A stretch of 55,670 bases of DNA from an uncultured Gammaproteobacteria bacterium (GTDB lineage: Bacteria > Pseudomonadota > Gammaproteobacteria > GCA-001735895): contig CAMYON010000021.1 of NCBI GenBank assembly GCA_947260025.1, forward strand, positions 4,655-60,324. The letters run 5' to 3'. The notes beneath the pieces were generated by a model, which was not told the origin of the DNA, ran no database searches, and was given only the letters and a program-made list of their open reading frames with translations. Both the position numbers and the translations under genes were made by a program. Positions 34,126 through 42,541 of the stretch are shown piece after piece (positions within the stretch are counted from its first letter, which is position 1; every line of letters starts with the position of its first letter).

Positions 34126-34596
34126 ATGCAATTGAAAGGTTCATGCCACTGTGGCGCCATCCACTTCGAAGTCGAATCACCACACCCCTATCCCTACAAT
34201 CTGTGCTATTGCTCGATCTGCCGCAAAACCGCGGGTGGCGGCGGATTCGCGATCAACCTGGGCGCCGACTACGACAGTCTTAGAATCGAAGGCGAACAGA
34301 AAACAGCGGTTTACCGCGCACGCATCGACGGCCAGGAGAGTCCGGCCGAAAGGCATTTCTGCCCGGTCTGCGCCAGCGCGCTGTGGGTTTACGACCCGCG
34401 CTGGCCCGAACTGGTACATCCCTTTGCCTCGGCTATCGACACCGAGTTACCGCAACCTCCCGAGCGTACCCACCTGATGCTGGCAAGCAAGGCGAGCTGG
34501 GTCGAACCCGGGGTCGGGCCGCAGGACAAGCGTTTCGACGAGTACCCCGACGAAAGCATCGCGCAATGGCACCAACGCCTGAACCTGGTTAAATAG
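34126..34596 (+). CDS. GFA family (glutathione-dependent formaldehyde-activating/CENP-V) protein
   Basis: A 156-residue zinc-binding beta-fold protein. Cysteine motifs are in order: CHCG near residue 5, CYCSICRKTAG near 26-36, and CPVCASALW near 78. These bind structural and catalytic zinc in the GFA/CENP-V fold. Founding members react with S-hydroxymethylglutathione, but most family members have no known substrate, so only the fold is claimed. It follows the Na/Pi gene by 42 bases and precedes a DUF4019 gene on the same strand. Confidence 0.88.
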   Translation: MQLKGSCHCGAIHFEVESPHPYPYNLCYCSICRKTAGGGGFAINLGADYDSLRIEGEQKTAVYRARIDGQESPAERHFCPVCASALWVYDPRWPELVHPFASAIDTELPQPPERTHLMLASKASWVEPGVGPQDKRFDEYPDESIAQWHQRLNLVK

Positions 34597-34615
34597 ATAA
34601 TCACGAGGCCACCCG

Positions 34616-35032
34616 ATGAAACGCATCCCCTGCTACGCCCTGGTTCTGCTGCTGACCCTGCTGCCGTTTACGTCCCACGCCTCCGAACAAAAACAACGCG
34701 ACGCCGAACAGGAAGCCGGCAAATGGCTCGCGCTGGTCGACGGCGGGCAGTACCAGGAATCCTGGAGCCGTGCCGCCAGCCTGTTTAAACAGCAGGTCAG
34801 CGCCGGGCAATGGCGCCAGGCGATTACCGCGGCGCGAGCCCCCTTCGGTATAATGATCAGTCGCCAGCTGATGACCTCGACCTACACCACCACGCTACCC
34901 GGCGCGCCTGACGGCGAATACGTCGTGCTGCAGTTCAAAACCGTGTTTAAAAACAAGCAACAAGCAATCGAAACCGTCACGCCAATGCTGGATAACGGGA
35001 ACTGGCGGGTATCGGGCTACTACGTCCGTTAA
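34616..35032 (+). CDS. DUF4019 family exported protein
   Basis: A 138-residue protein with a signal peptide (about residues 1-22, ending TSHAS). A small mature domain follows: a helix with AEQEAGKWLALVDGGQYQESW, and beta strands ending in GNWRVSGYYVR, the characteristic DUF4019 ending. It probably resides in the periplasm. The fold resembles NTF2-like proteins in the W-x-V-x-G-Y ending, but no function is known to me. It converges on murU. Confidence 0.85.
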   Translation: MKRIPCYALVLLLTLLPFTSHASEQKQRDAEQEAGKWLALVDGGQYQESWSRAASLFKQQVSAGQWRQAITAARAPFGIMISRQLMTSTYTTTLPGAPDGEYVVLQFKTVFKNKQQAIETVTPMLDNGNWRVSGYYVR

Positions 35033-35094
35033 CCCTGCGTCCCTGCCGCCTGCCAAGACCACCGAACAGCCCCGGCCCAGGTGAAGCCGGTGGC

Positions 35095-35736
35095 TCAGGC
35101 GTTTAACGCCTTCAGTCGCTCGAGCGTGCCAATATCGACCCATTCACCCTCTAGCAGTTCACCCGTGACCTGCTGCCTGGTCGCCGCAGCGTAGAGCAAC
35201 GGCGCCAGCGCCTGCTTGCCGGGCGACAGTCCGTCAAAGAAGCTGCTGTGGTATGCCGATATGCCGCTAAAGGTATAGCGGGGGGATCCTTCGGCGCCGA
35301 TCAACCCCCGGTCGAGGACAAAATCACCCTGCGGGTGATGCGGCGGGTTATCGACCAGCACCAGGTGCGCGGGGCTGTCGCACTGGCGCAGCCGGGCAAA
35401 ATCGTAGTCGGTAAAAATATCCGCGTTAATCACGATAAAGCGATCTCCGAGCAGGGGCAGTGCCTGCAAAATGCCGCCCGCGGTCTCGAGCACCTGCGGC
35501 TCTTCGCTGTACTCGATCGCCAGCCCGAACTCGCCGCCGTCACCCAGCCGATCACGAATCAGGTCGCCCAACCAGCTCAGGTTGATCACGACATCGGTGA
35601 AACCGGCGGCAGACAAAGCCTCGAGATGACGCACGATCAGCGGCTTGCCGCGGACTTCGATTAACGGCTTCGGCAGGCGGTCGGTCAGCGGTCGCAGGCG
35701 TTCGCCACGTCCGGCGGCAAGTACCATGGCTTTCAC
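35095..35736 (-). CDS. murU: N-acetylmuramate alpha-1-phosphate uridylyltransferase MurU
   Basis: A 213-residue nucleotidyltransferase with the signature MVLAAGRGERLRPLTDRLPKPL at the N-terminus and the metal-binding aspartate in VINADIFTDYD. MurU makes UDP-MurNAc from MurNAc-1-phosphate in the peptidoglycan recycling route that bypasses MurA and so gives intrinsic fosfomycin tolerance. It is directly downstream of amgK (seven-base gap) on the same strand, the diagnostic pairing. Without amgK next to it, it could be taken for a sugar-1-phosphate guanylyltransferase. Confidence 0.93.
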   Translation of the reverse strand: MKAMVLAAGRGERLRPLTDRLPKPLIEVRGKPLIVRHLEALSAAGFTDVVINLSWLGDLIRDRLGDGGEFGLAIEYSEEPQVLETAGGILQALPLLGDRFIVINADIFTDYDFARLRQCDSPAHLVLVDNPPHHPQGDFVLDRGLIGAEGSPRYTFSGISAYHSSFFDGLSPGKQALAPLLYAAATRQQVTGELLEGEWVDIGTLERLKALNA

Positions 35737-35743
35737 GATCGCT

Positions 35744-36739
35744 TCACCCCGCCGCCAGCGCTACAACGCGCTGCTCCAGATCAAGCGTTTCGAGCAACTC
35801 GAAAAGCTCGACCATCGACGTTTCGCCGGCGCTAACCTGGCGCACATACTGGAGCGTGCGCGGAATATCCTTGAGATACCCGGCTTTACCGTCACGAATC
35901 TTGAGGCGTGAAAAAATCCCGATCGCCTTGAGGTGGCGCTGCATCCCCATCAGGTCGAACCAGCGCATGAACTCCGCGGCCTCGACATCGACCAGCCGGT
36001 TACGCCGCGCAATTTCGTAGTAATCCAGGGCCAGCTGTTCGACCCGCGGCGGCGGCCAGGCGATATAGCAATCGCGCAACAGCGAAACCAGGTCATAGGT
36101 AAGCGGCCCGTTCATCGCATCCTGGAAGTCGAGAATCCCCGGGTTATCCTGTTCCAGCTTCATCAGGTTGCGCGAATGGTAATCCCGGTGCACGAACACG
36201 CGCGGCTGCGCCAGCGCGTTTTCAACCAGCCGCTGCTTGATCGAATTCCAGGCTGCCTGCTGCCCGGAATCGAGCGAGATGCCCATCAGCTTGCCGAGGA
36301 ACCAGTCGTGAAACAAATCCATTTCCCGCTGCAGCAAAGCGCTATCGTAGGGCGGCAAATCTTCGGCGTCGATGCGGGTTTGCATCAGCTGCAGGGCGGA
36401 GAGCGCGTCGCGATACATCGTAGCCTCGGTTGCGGGACCGAGTTGAGAAAGATAATCGCTGCTGCCGAAATCGGTCAGGATCAGGAATCCCTGCTCCAGA
36501 TTGCGCGCGATAATCTCGGGCGCACTGAGGCCGGCCGCGCGCAGCTTGTCGGCGACCAGGATAAACTGGTCGCAAGGCTCTTTATCCGGCGGCGCATCCA
36601 TGACGATCAGGGAACCTTGTTCGGTTTGTAGGCGCAAGTAAGAACGGAAACTGGCGTCTTCCGAAGCCGGGCTCAGCTGATAATCCTGGTAACCCTGCTG
36701 ATCCAGCCATTGTTTTAATTGTGTCGATCTTGCGCTCAT
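35744..36739 (-). CDS. amgK: N-acetylmuramate/N-acetylglucosamine kinase AmgK
   Basis: A 331-residue kinase of the aminoglycoside-phosphotransferase fold. The catalytic loop FVHRDYHSRNLM holds the aspartate and asparagine, and the metal-binding motif is GILDFQDAMNGPLTYD. AmgK phosphorylates the anomeric hydroxyl of MurNAc or GlcNAc; the product is taken by MurU, encoded seven bases downstream. Length and both motifs are intact. It diverges from mazG across a 75-base spacer. Confidence 0.93.
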   Translation of the reverse strand: MSARSTQLKQWLDQQGYQDYQLSPASEDASFRSYLRLQTEQGSLIVMDAPPDKEPCDQFILVADKLRAAGLSAPEIIARNLEQGFLILTDFGSSDYLSQLGPATEATMYRDALSALQLMQTRIDAEDLPPYDSALLQREMDLFHDWFLGKLMGISLDSGQQAAWNSIKQRLVENALAQPRVFVHRDYHSRNLMKLEQDNPGILDFQDAMNGPLTYDLVSLLRDCYIAWPPPRVEQLALDYYEIARRNRLVDVEAAEFMRWFDLMGMQRHLKAIGIFSRLKIRDGKAGYLKDIPRTLQYVRQVSAGETSMVELFELLETLDLEQRVVALAAG

Positions 36740-36814
36740 TTGGCGGTTGCGGCTGCGATCCTGTTAAAAGGCCGGTATTATCCGGTTTTTAAACAGTGAA
36801 ACGCAATAGAACTA

Positions 36815-37597
36815 ATGAGTGCAATCGACGATCTGCTGCAGGTCATGAAGGATTTACGCCACCCCGAAGACGGCTGCCCCTGGGATATCCGCCAGACCAG
36901 CGCGTCGATCGCCCCCTATACGCTCGATGAAACCCATGAACTGCTCGACGCGATCGAGCGCGACGACACCGAGAATCTGAAGGAGGAACTGGGCGATTTA
37001 CTGTTCAACATCGTATTTCACGCACAAATCGCCGACGAAAAGGGCCAGTTCAGCTTCGATGACGTCGCCCGGGGCATCACCGACAAGATGCTGCGCCGGC
37101 ACCCGCACGTGTTCGGCGAGGACCGCGACCGGGAATTCAGCGACGAAACCCTGTCAGAACAGTGGCAGGCGCTGAAACAGCAGGAAAAACAGGGCCGCGA
37201 GCCGCCCTCGCTGGGCGGTGACTCGGCCTCCAACTCGGCGATGTACCGCGCCCGCCAGATCCAGCAGGAAGCGGCCCGCTTCGGCTTCGACTGGCCCGAC
37301 ATCAGGCCCGTGTTCGACAAGCTCGAAGAAGAGCTGGCGGAGCTCAAGCACGCATTCGATACCGGCGACAAGGACGCCATCGGCGACGAACTTGGCGACC
37401 TGATATTCGTTTGCGTCAATCTTGCACGCCATGCGGGCGTTAACGCCGAAATGTCGCTGCGTGGCACTAACCGCAAGTTCCTGCGCCGCTTTGCCTACGT
37501 ACAGCAGCAAATGGCCGACGCCGGTATCGAAATGGACCAGAAGCAGCTCGAGCGGATGGAAAGCTTCTGGCAGGATTCCAAGCATCGGGTCGGATAA
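36815..37597 (+). CDS. mazG: Nucleoside triphosphate pyrophosphohydrolase MazG
   Basis: A 260-residue MazG with two all-alpha NTP-PPase modules. The first has HPEDGCPWDIRQT, the E-x-x-E pattern in ETHELLDAIE and the E-E-x-x-D motif in LKEELGDLLFNIVFHAQ. The second has EEELAELKHA and DELGDLIFVCVNLARH. MazG hydrolyses non-canonical and canonical NTPs to NMP and PPi, clearing damaged nucleotides and lowering (p)ppGpp stress signalling. It leads a compact run with a TetR gene and an unknown HEXXH protein gene. Confidence 0.95.
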   Translation: MSAIDDLLQVMKDLRHPEDGCPWDIRQTSASIAPYTLDETHELLDAIERDDTENLKEELGDLLFNIVFHAQIADEKGQFSFDDVARGITDKMLRRHPHVFGEDRDREFSDETLSEQWQALKQQEKQGREPPSLGGDSASNSAMYRARQIQQEAARFGFDWPDIRPVFDKLEEELAELKHAFDTGDKDAIGDELGDLIFVCVNLARHAGVNAEMSLRGTNRKFLRRFAYVQQQMADAGIEMDQKQLERMESFWQDSKHRVG

Positions 37598-37602
37598 CAA
37601 AC

Positions 37603-38190
37603 GTGACAAAAAGCAGGCTAAAAACCGAACAACGCATCCTCGACGCGGTCGGCAGGCTGTTGCTCGAAAAGGGTTACCCGGCGGTCGGCATCAACGCGAT
37701 CGCGCGCCATGCCGGTTGCGATAAGGTATTGATTTACCGCTACTTTGGCGGCTTTGACGAACTCTTGCTGGCGTTTGCCGAAACCACGACCCTGTGGTGG
37801 GAGGTGGACGAGATCATCACCGAGTCGGCCGCCGATTGCGCCGCGATCCCGCTGCACGCCTATCTGCAAACCCTGCTCGACCGCTACGTCGCGGCGCTCG
37901 AATCACGCCCGCTGGCGCTCGAAATCATGGCCTGGGAAATGTCCGCGCAAAACAACCTGACTAATGCGCTGGCGCGTTCGCGCAGCGAGCGCGGCATGGA
38001 ACTGGTGAAGCGGATTCGCAGCTACTATCATCAGCCGAACATCGATATCGGCGGCATCCTCGGCGTCTTCGGCGCCGCCATCAACTACCTGGTGATTCGC
38101 ACCCGCAAGCAATCCCAGCAGTACAAGACCGAGGAGTGGTGGCGCCTGCAGCAAACCATCGGCAAACTGCTGCAAGCCTATGCCGACTGA
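37603..38190 (+). CDS. TetR-family transcriptional regulator
   Basis: A 195-residue TetR regulator. The N-terminal helix-turn-helix (about residues 5-50) reads EQRILDAVGRLLLEKGYPAVGINAIARHAG, followed by VLIYRYFGGFDELL. The remaining helices form the ligand and dimer domain. GTG start, five bases after mazG. It overlaps the next gene, the HEXXH protein, by 11 bases, which makes that gene its likely functional partner. The effector is unknown. Confidence 0.9.
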   Translation: MTKSRLKTEQRILDAVGRLLLEKGYPAVGINAIARHAGCDKVLIYRYFGGFDELLLAFAETTTLWWEVDEIITESAADCAAIPLHAYLQTLLDRYVAALESRPLALEIMAWEMSAQNNLTNALARSRSERGMELVKRIRSYYHQPNIDIGGILGVFGAAINYLVIRTRKQSQQYKTEEWWRLQQTIGKLLQAYAD

Positions 38191-38674
38191 GGTTCTGCGT
38201 CTCGAAAACGTCGATTGCGCACCGTTGATCGAGCTGCTGGCGCGCTTCGGCCTGACGCTTGGTAAATGTCCCGCCGGGGCACCGATTCCCGGCAGCTACT
38301 GGGGCGACGACGAGGCCGGCCTGCGGGCGAACCTGCTGTACGCGCGCCAGGACAGCCCGCTGCACTCTATCCTGCATGAAGCTGCCCATTATATTTGCAT
38401 GGATCCCGCTCGCAGGAATTGCCTGGACACCGACGCCGGCAGTGACGAAGCCGAGGAAAACGCGGTTTGCTACCTGCAGATACTGCTCGCCGACGAACTG
38501 CCCTGCTGCGGTCGCGAACGCATGTTGGCCGACATGGATGCCTGGGGCTACAGTTTCCGCCTCGGTTCCAGCCGGGCCTGGTTCGAACAGGATGCCGAAG
38601 ATGCCCTTGCCTGGCTGCTCCACCATGGGCTGATCGACCGGCGCCAAAGCCCGCTGTACCGCCTGCGTGCCTAG
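38180..38674 (+). CDS. Unknown protein with HEXXH-type metal-site motif
   Basis: A 164-residue protein I do not recognise as a named family. Residues 66-70 read HEAAH within SILHEAAHYICMD, and an acidic run follows about 20 residues later (DEAEENAVCYLQ, Glu90-Glu93). HEXXH with a downstream glutamate before A-x-x-L is the geometry of zincin and ImmA/IrrE-type metalloproteases. Seven cysteines are present, several in the half after the motif. It has no signal peptide or membrane helix. Its start overlaps the TetR gene by 11 bases, the kind of regulator/metalloprotease pairing seen in IrrE-type systems, though those usually pair with XRE or DdrO-type repressors. Confidence 0.6.
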   Translation: MPTEVLRLENVDCAPLIELLARFGLTLGKCPAGAPIPGSYWGDDEAGLRANLLYARQDSPLHSILHEAAHYICMDPARRNCLDTDAGSDEAEENAVCYLQILLADELPCCGRERMLADMDAWGYSFRLGSSRAWFEQDAEDALAWLLHHGLIDRRQSPLYRLRA

Positions 38675-38717
38675 CCGGCACCCCCTAAAGTACTGCAATT
38701 TAATACGATATTCAGGC

Positions 38718-38744
38718 TAAAGATTTGAGCCTGCCGACCGATAC
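38718..38744 (+). promoter_or_regulatory. Sigma-28 (FliA) flagellar promoter for pomAB operon
   Basis: TAAAGATT (38718-38725), an 11-base spacer, then ACCGATAC (38737-38744). The consensus for the flagellar sigma factor is TAAAGTTT, 11 bases, GCCGATAA, so both boxes match at six or more of eight positions and the spacing is exact. Transcription would start around 38751, about 70 bases before pomA. Confidence 0.65.
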
Positions 38745-38821
38745 TACCCATACGAGCATACCTGTAGTTTTGCTCCGGATTGAATTTACTCTTTGGCACG
38801 ATAGCAAGCAGGAGCAACAGG

Positions 38822-39577
38822 GTGGACATCGCAACACTTGTCGGATTCATACTGGCATACGTCATCATCGCTGCGGCAATAAGCCTCGGCGGCCAGTTTG
38901 TGATATTTGTCAACGCTCCCTCGCTGCTGGTAGTCGTCGGCGGTACCTTCGCGGTCACGCTGATGCGGATTACGCTCGGTAACTTTCTCGGATCGTTCAA
39001 AATTGCGCTGAAAGGCTTTTTCTACAAGCTCGACGCCCCGCAAAACCTGATCGACGAGTCGGTCGAACTGGCAAACGTCGCGCGCAAGGAAGGCATACTG
39101 GCCCTGGAAGGGCGTGAAATCAGCAACGCTTTCCTGGAGCGCGGCATTAGCCTGTGTATCGACGGACATGCCCCGGAAATCGTGAAGAACCTGCTGGCCA
39201 AGGATATCAACATGTCGATCGAACGCCATACCGTCGGCGCCGACATGTTCAAGGCGATGGCGGTCTACGCCCCCGCAATGGGAATGATCGGTACCCTGAT
39301 CGGCCTGGTGCAAATGCTATCGAACATGTCGGACCCCGCGGCCATCGGCCCGGCGATGGCGGTTGCCCTGTTGACCACGCTCTACGGTGCGATTATCGCC
39401 AACGCTTTTGCCTCGCCGCTGGCGGAAAAGCTGATCCTGATCAGCGGTTACGAAAAACTGAACAAGGACCTGATCCTGGAATCGATCAACGGCATCCAGG
39501 AAGGAACCAATCCGCGCGTGCTGAAGCAGCTACTCAACGCCTACCTGCCTGAAAGTAAGCGCCAGGAAGAAGAGTAA
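38822..39577 (+). CDS. pomA: Flagellar stator protein PomA/MotA
   Basis: A 251-residue MotA/TolQ-type stator subunit with four predicted membrane helices, the cytoplasmic loop between helices two and three, and the conserved proline-rich stretch in helix three (FKAMAVYAPAMGMIGTLIGLVQML). PomA/B-type stators usually carry sodium. The start is the GTG at 38822, preceded by AGGAG five to nine bases upstream and giving the family N-terminus (M)DIATLVGFILAY. An ATG at 38780 would add 14 residues and lacks such a site. It is followed by pomB after nine bases. Confidence 0.93.
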   Translation: MDIATLVGFILAYVIIAAAISLGGQFVIFVNAPSLLVVVGGTFAVTLMRITLGNFLGSFKIALKGFFYKLDAPQNLIDESVELANVARKEGILALEGREISNAFLERGISLCIDGHAPEIVKNLLAKDINMSIERHTVGADMFKAMAVYAPAMGMIGTLIGLVQMLSNMSDPAAIGPAMAVALLTTLYGAIIANAFASPLAEKLILISGYEKLNKDLILESINGIQEGTNPRVLKQLLNAYLPESKRQEEE

Positions 39578-39586
39578 GGGCGCGCG

Positions 39587-40510
39587 ATGAGCGAGGAATG
39601 CGATTGCCCACCATGCGAGGAAGGTCTACCCCCCTGGCTTGCCACCTTCGCCGACATGATGGCGCTGTTGATGTGCTTTTTCGTATTGTTGCTGTCTTTT
39701 GCGGAAATGGATGTGCTCAAGTACAAGCAGGTCGCGGGTGCGCTGAAACTCGCCTTCGGCGTACAGCGTATCGTCAAGGCCACGGAAATACCGAAAGGCA
39801 CCAGCGTTATCGCCAAGCAGTATAGTCCCGGCAAACCCACCGAAGTAACGCCGCTCGAAATCATGCGCGAGCAGACCACGGACGATACCAAGACCAACCT
39901 CGACTATTCCGATTCGAAATCGAAAAACGACGGCGGCATCGGTGAAGCCGAGGCCGAGGCTATCGCGCAGCAGAAAGCACAGCGGGAAGCGCAGGCGGAG
40001 GCCGAGGAATTGCAGGACGAGTTGTCCGAGGCCATCGGTGACGGATTGCTCGAGGTCGAGGCCTTTAACGACCGCGTACTGATTAGAATCCGCGAGCGCG
40101 GTTCCTTCGGCTCGGGACTGGCCGAACTCAAACAGGATTTCCTGCCCATATTGAAGATGATCGCAGAGGTCCTCAATCAGCGTGACGGGCATTTCGTTAT
40201 CTCGGGTCACACCGACGATATCCCGATCGAGACTCGCCGTTTTCGCTCCAACTGGGACCTGTCGTCCGCGCGCGCGGCAAGCGTGGTGCATTTCTTCATC
40301 CGGGAAGGCGATGTCGATCCAGAGCGGATGGAAATCAGGGCACTCGCGGATAACGAACCGATCGTGCCTAACGATAGCTGGGAAAATCGCGCCAAGAATC
40401 GTCGGGTAGAAATCAGCGTGCTGCACGGTGACTACCAGGCTATCGACGCGGTTTCCCCCGCCGAGAACGTGGATTACGTCGATACACCCGCTGTGCAGGA
40501 ACAGCAATGA
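39587..40510 (+). CDS. pomB: Flagellar stator protein PomB/MotB (OmpA-like C-terminus)
   Basis: A 307-residue stator subunit. The N-terminus has the plug/ion-binding helix PWLATFADMMALLMCFFVLL with the essential aspartate, a linker with an acidic, glutamine-rich coiled stretch (about residues 115-145), and an OmpA-like peptidoglycan-binding domain (about 180-290, HFVISGHTDDIP then NWDLSSARAASVVHF). It anchors the stator to the wall. The start has an unusual Cys-rich beginning (MSEECDCPPCEEG), as seen in other PomB proteins. It overlaps the PilZ gene by four bases. Confidence 0.94.
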   Translation: MSEECDCPPCEEGLPPWLATFADMMALLMCFFVLLLSFAEMDVLKYKQVAGALKLAFGVQRIVKATEIPKGTSVIAKQYSPGKPTEVTPLEIMREQTTDDTKTNLDYSDSKSKNDGGIGEAEAEAIAQQKAQREAQAEAEELQDELSEAIGDGLLEVEAFNDRVLIRIRERGSFGSGLAELKQDFLPILKMIAEVLNQRDGHFVISGHTDDIPIETRRFRSNWDLSSARAASVVHFFIREGDVDPERMEIRALADNEPIVPNDSWENRAKNRRVEISVLHGDYQAIDAVSPAENVDYVDTPAVQEQQ

Positions 40511-41076
40511 CGGACGAGAGGCGCCGCTATTATCGTATCGAGGATGAGGTCATGCTCGCGCTGGCGCCCGTCGAAGACAATGAGATCGACGATCGGCTCG
40601 AGGACTTCTGGTCGAACGAACACGCATTTTCGATCCGTAACGACTACAACTACCAGATCACGCAACATATCGCCGACCGTCAAAAGATCGAAACCCGGAT
40701 GCCGGAGCTGGCACGCTACCTGTCGGTGCTGGAAAAGCAGATAGACCGGCTGACGGAAAAGTTGATCGTCGACGACGAAGAGAAATTGATGGTGAATAAA
40801 ATCGCCAACCTCAGCGCGCAGGGTATCTCGTACAGCGGCCCAGACACACCGCGACAGGGCAGCCTGGCAGAGTTGAAGCTAAAACTATTGCCCTCGGGCC
40901 TGAGGCTTGTCATTATTGCCCGCGTGGTGCTGCTCGAAAAGGATACGGGCCAGGGCCAGGGCGAACACAAGATATCGCTGGATTTCGAACACCTGCACGA
41001 GGCCGATCGCGAAATCCTGATTAAACACATACACGGCAAACAAATGGAAGCTTTGAGCAGCGCAAAGGAATCCTGA
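40507..41076 (+). CDS. PilZ-domain protein, stator-linked
   Basis: A 189-residue protein. The c-di-GMP-binding arginine motif is at the N-terminus (RRRYYRIEDEV), and the second motif is NLSAQGISYSG at about residue 100. Between them lies a helical insertion of about 80 residues with a probable coiled coil (ARYLSVLEKQIDRLTEKL). The beta-barrel continues to about 175. Its ATG overlaps the pomB stop (ATGA). Coupling to pomAB suggests a c-di-GMP-dependent control of stator number or speed, like YcgR or FlgZ, by context. Binding is inferred from motifs. Confidence 0.85.
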   Translation: MTDERRRYYRIEDEVMLALAPVEDNEIDDRLEDFWSNEHAFSIRNDYNYQITQHIADRQKIETRMPELARYLSVLEKQIDRLTEKLIVDDEEKLMVNKIANLSAQGISYSGPDTPRQGSLAELKLKLLPSGLRLVIIARVVLLEKDTGQGQGEHKISLDFEHLHEADREILIKHIHGKQMEALSSAKES

Positions 41077-41082
41077 ACCCCG

Positions 41083-42516
41083 ATGACCGAAACAGCAGCG
41101 CGAACCTGGTTGTCGTCGCACCATGACATAATTCCGGCGCTGGAAGTCAATCATCGGCGCGCGCTCGAAACCCTCGAAGATCATGCCCGCACCCTGCGTG
41201 ATCTGGCAGACGTGATCGTGCTCGATCCCGGAATGAGCGTTTCCCTTTACCACGAAGTCAACGCCAGGCAGCGTAACGAACAGCATGCCGTCGATTCGGT
41301 GCATGCCGCGCTTGCCCTGATGGGAGACAGCGCGATAGCCGACCTGGTGATGCAGCACAAGGTGCTGGACGAAACGCATCCCGATGCCTTGCGCCGCCAG
41401 AGTTACCACCAGCTCATGAGTCGCAGCTACCACCTGCTGGCGCAGCTCGACAACCTTATCGCCATCCAGGGCGTTCAAGCGATCAACGAGATTCGCAGTG
41501 CGGCACTGTTGCACAACGTCGGCGAATTCTGCGCCTGCCTGTTCGATCACGACCGTTACCAGCGCTACCAGGAGGAATTTCGCGAATCCGGTAGCGACGT
41601 CAAAAGTGCCAAAGCGGTCTACAGCTTCAGCTTCCATGAGCTCGGCCGAATCTATGCCGAAAAGTCTTATCTACCGGCGCTGGTTAGCGAGTCGCTCGAC
41701 GAAAACATCCCCTCGGGACGCAAGGCGCGTTTGATTCAAATGGCCGCGGACATCTCCCACCAGGCCGAAGTCGGCTGGTATCACTCGGCGATGAAGGCGA
41801 CCGAGGAAGTCTGCGCCGCTTATCTGAACCAGTCAGTCGAGGGTTTCGAGCGCCGGCTGCAGCAGATCGCCATCGACTGCGCGCGTTCCAGCCCGTTCGA
41901 CGATGTGCTGCCGGCGGCGTCCAGGCTCATCATGCTGCCCGATCTCGAACGGCCGGCGAAGCCGGCGCCCAGGCTTGAGATCAAGCCCGAACCCGGTGGG
42001 CACGAATTCGAAACCAGCATCAAGTCCCTGCTGCGCACGCAAAATCCGACCCAGGCGCAATTACTCGATTTGCTGCTCGGGCACCTCCATGACGACCTGC
42101 ACCTGACGCGCGTCGCGCTGATGCTGCTGTCACCCGACAAAACCAAGCTCGGCACACGCGCCGGCAAGGGTATCGACGAGCATTCGCCGATCCGGACCCT
42201 GGTCACCGATATCGGCAAAGCGGGCGTACTGAATTCCCTGGTCACAAAATCCCAGGCGCTTTGGGTCGAACCGGAAAGTTACAAGAAATACGAGGCCGCG
42301 CTGCCGAACCGGTTCAAGGCGGCTTTCCTGCATGAAAGTTTTTACCTGATGCCCTACCAGGTCGACGGTAAACCCATGGGGATGATCTACGCCGATCGCT
42401 CGCAGGCGGTCAACAAGCTCGACAAGGTCACCTACATCAAGTTCAAATCGGCAGTCATGCTGACCAGCAAGGCCCTGACCTATCTCGCCAAACAAAAACA
42501 AAAAACAAAACACTGA
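41083..42516 (+). CDS. HDOD-domain protein with C-terminal GAF-like region
   Basis: A 477-residue protein. An HDOD domain spans about residues 15-240, containing ALALMGDSAIADLVM and the LHNVGEFCACLFDHDRY segment with histidines but not the full catalytic HD site. A C-terminal region (about 300-470) is GAF-like (LHDDLHLTRVALMLLSPD, then YADRSQAVNKLD). HDOD proteins are regulatory scaffolds in chemotaxis and signalling. It lies six bases after the PilZ gene and completes the pomA-pomB-PilZ-HDOD unit. Confidence 0.85.
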   Translation: MTETAARTWLSSHHDIIPALEVNHRRALETLEDHARTLRDLADVIVLDPGMSVSLYHEVNARQRNEQHAVDSVHAALALMGDSAIADLVMQHKVLDETHPDALRRQSYHQLMSRSYHLLAQLDNLIAIQGVQAINEIRSAALLHNVGEFCACLFDHDRYQRYQEEFRESGSDVKSAKAVYSFSFHELGRIYAEKSYLPALVSESLDENIPSGRKARLIQMAADISHQAEVGWYHSAMKATEEVCAAYLNQSVEGFERRLQQIAIDCARSSPFDDVLPAASRLIMLPDLERPAKPAPRLEIKPEPGGHEFETSIKSLLRTQNPTQAQLLDLLLGHLHDDLHLTRVALMLLSPDKTKLGTRAGKGIDEHSPIRTLVTDIGKAGVLNSLVTKSQALWVEPESYKKYEAALPNRFKAAFLHESFYLMPYQVDGKPMGMIYADRSQAVNKLDKVTYIKFKSAVMLTSKALTYLAKQKQKTKH

Positions 42517-42541
42517 GCCGGGTGCGGGTGGAATCTATCGA

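Noticed and set aside
38793-38812. TTGGCACG resembling the -24 box of a sigma-54 promoter upstream of pomA
   Set aside because: No GC pair occurs at the required 10-base distance from the GG, so the -12 element is missing. The sigma-28 match upstream is better.
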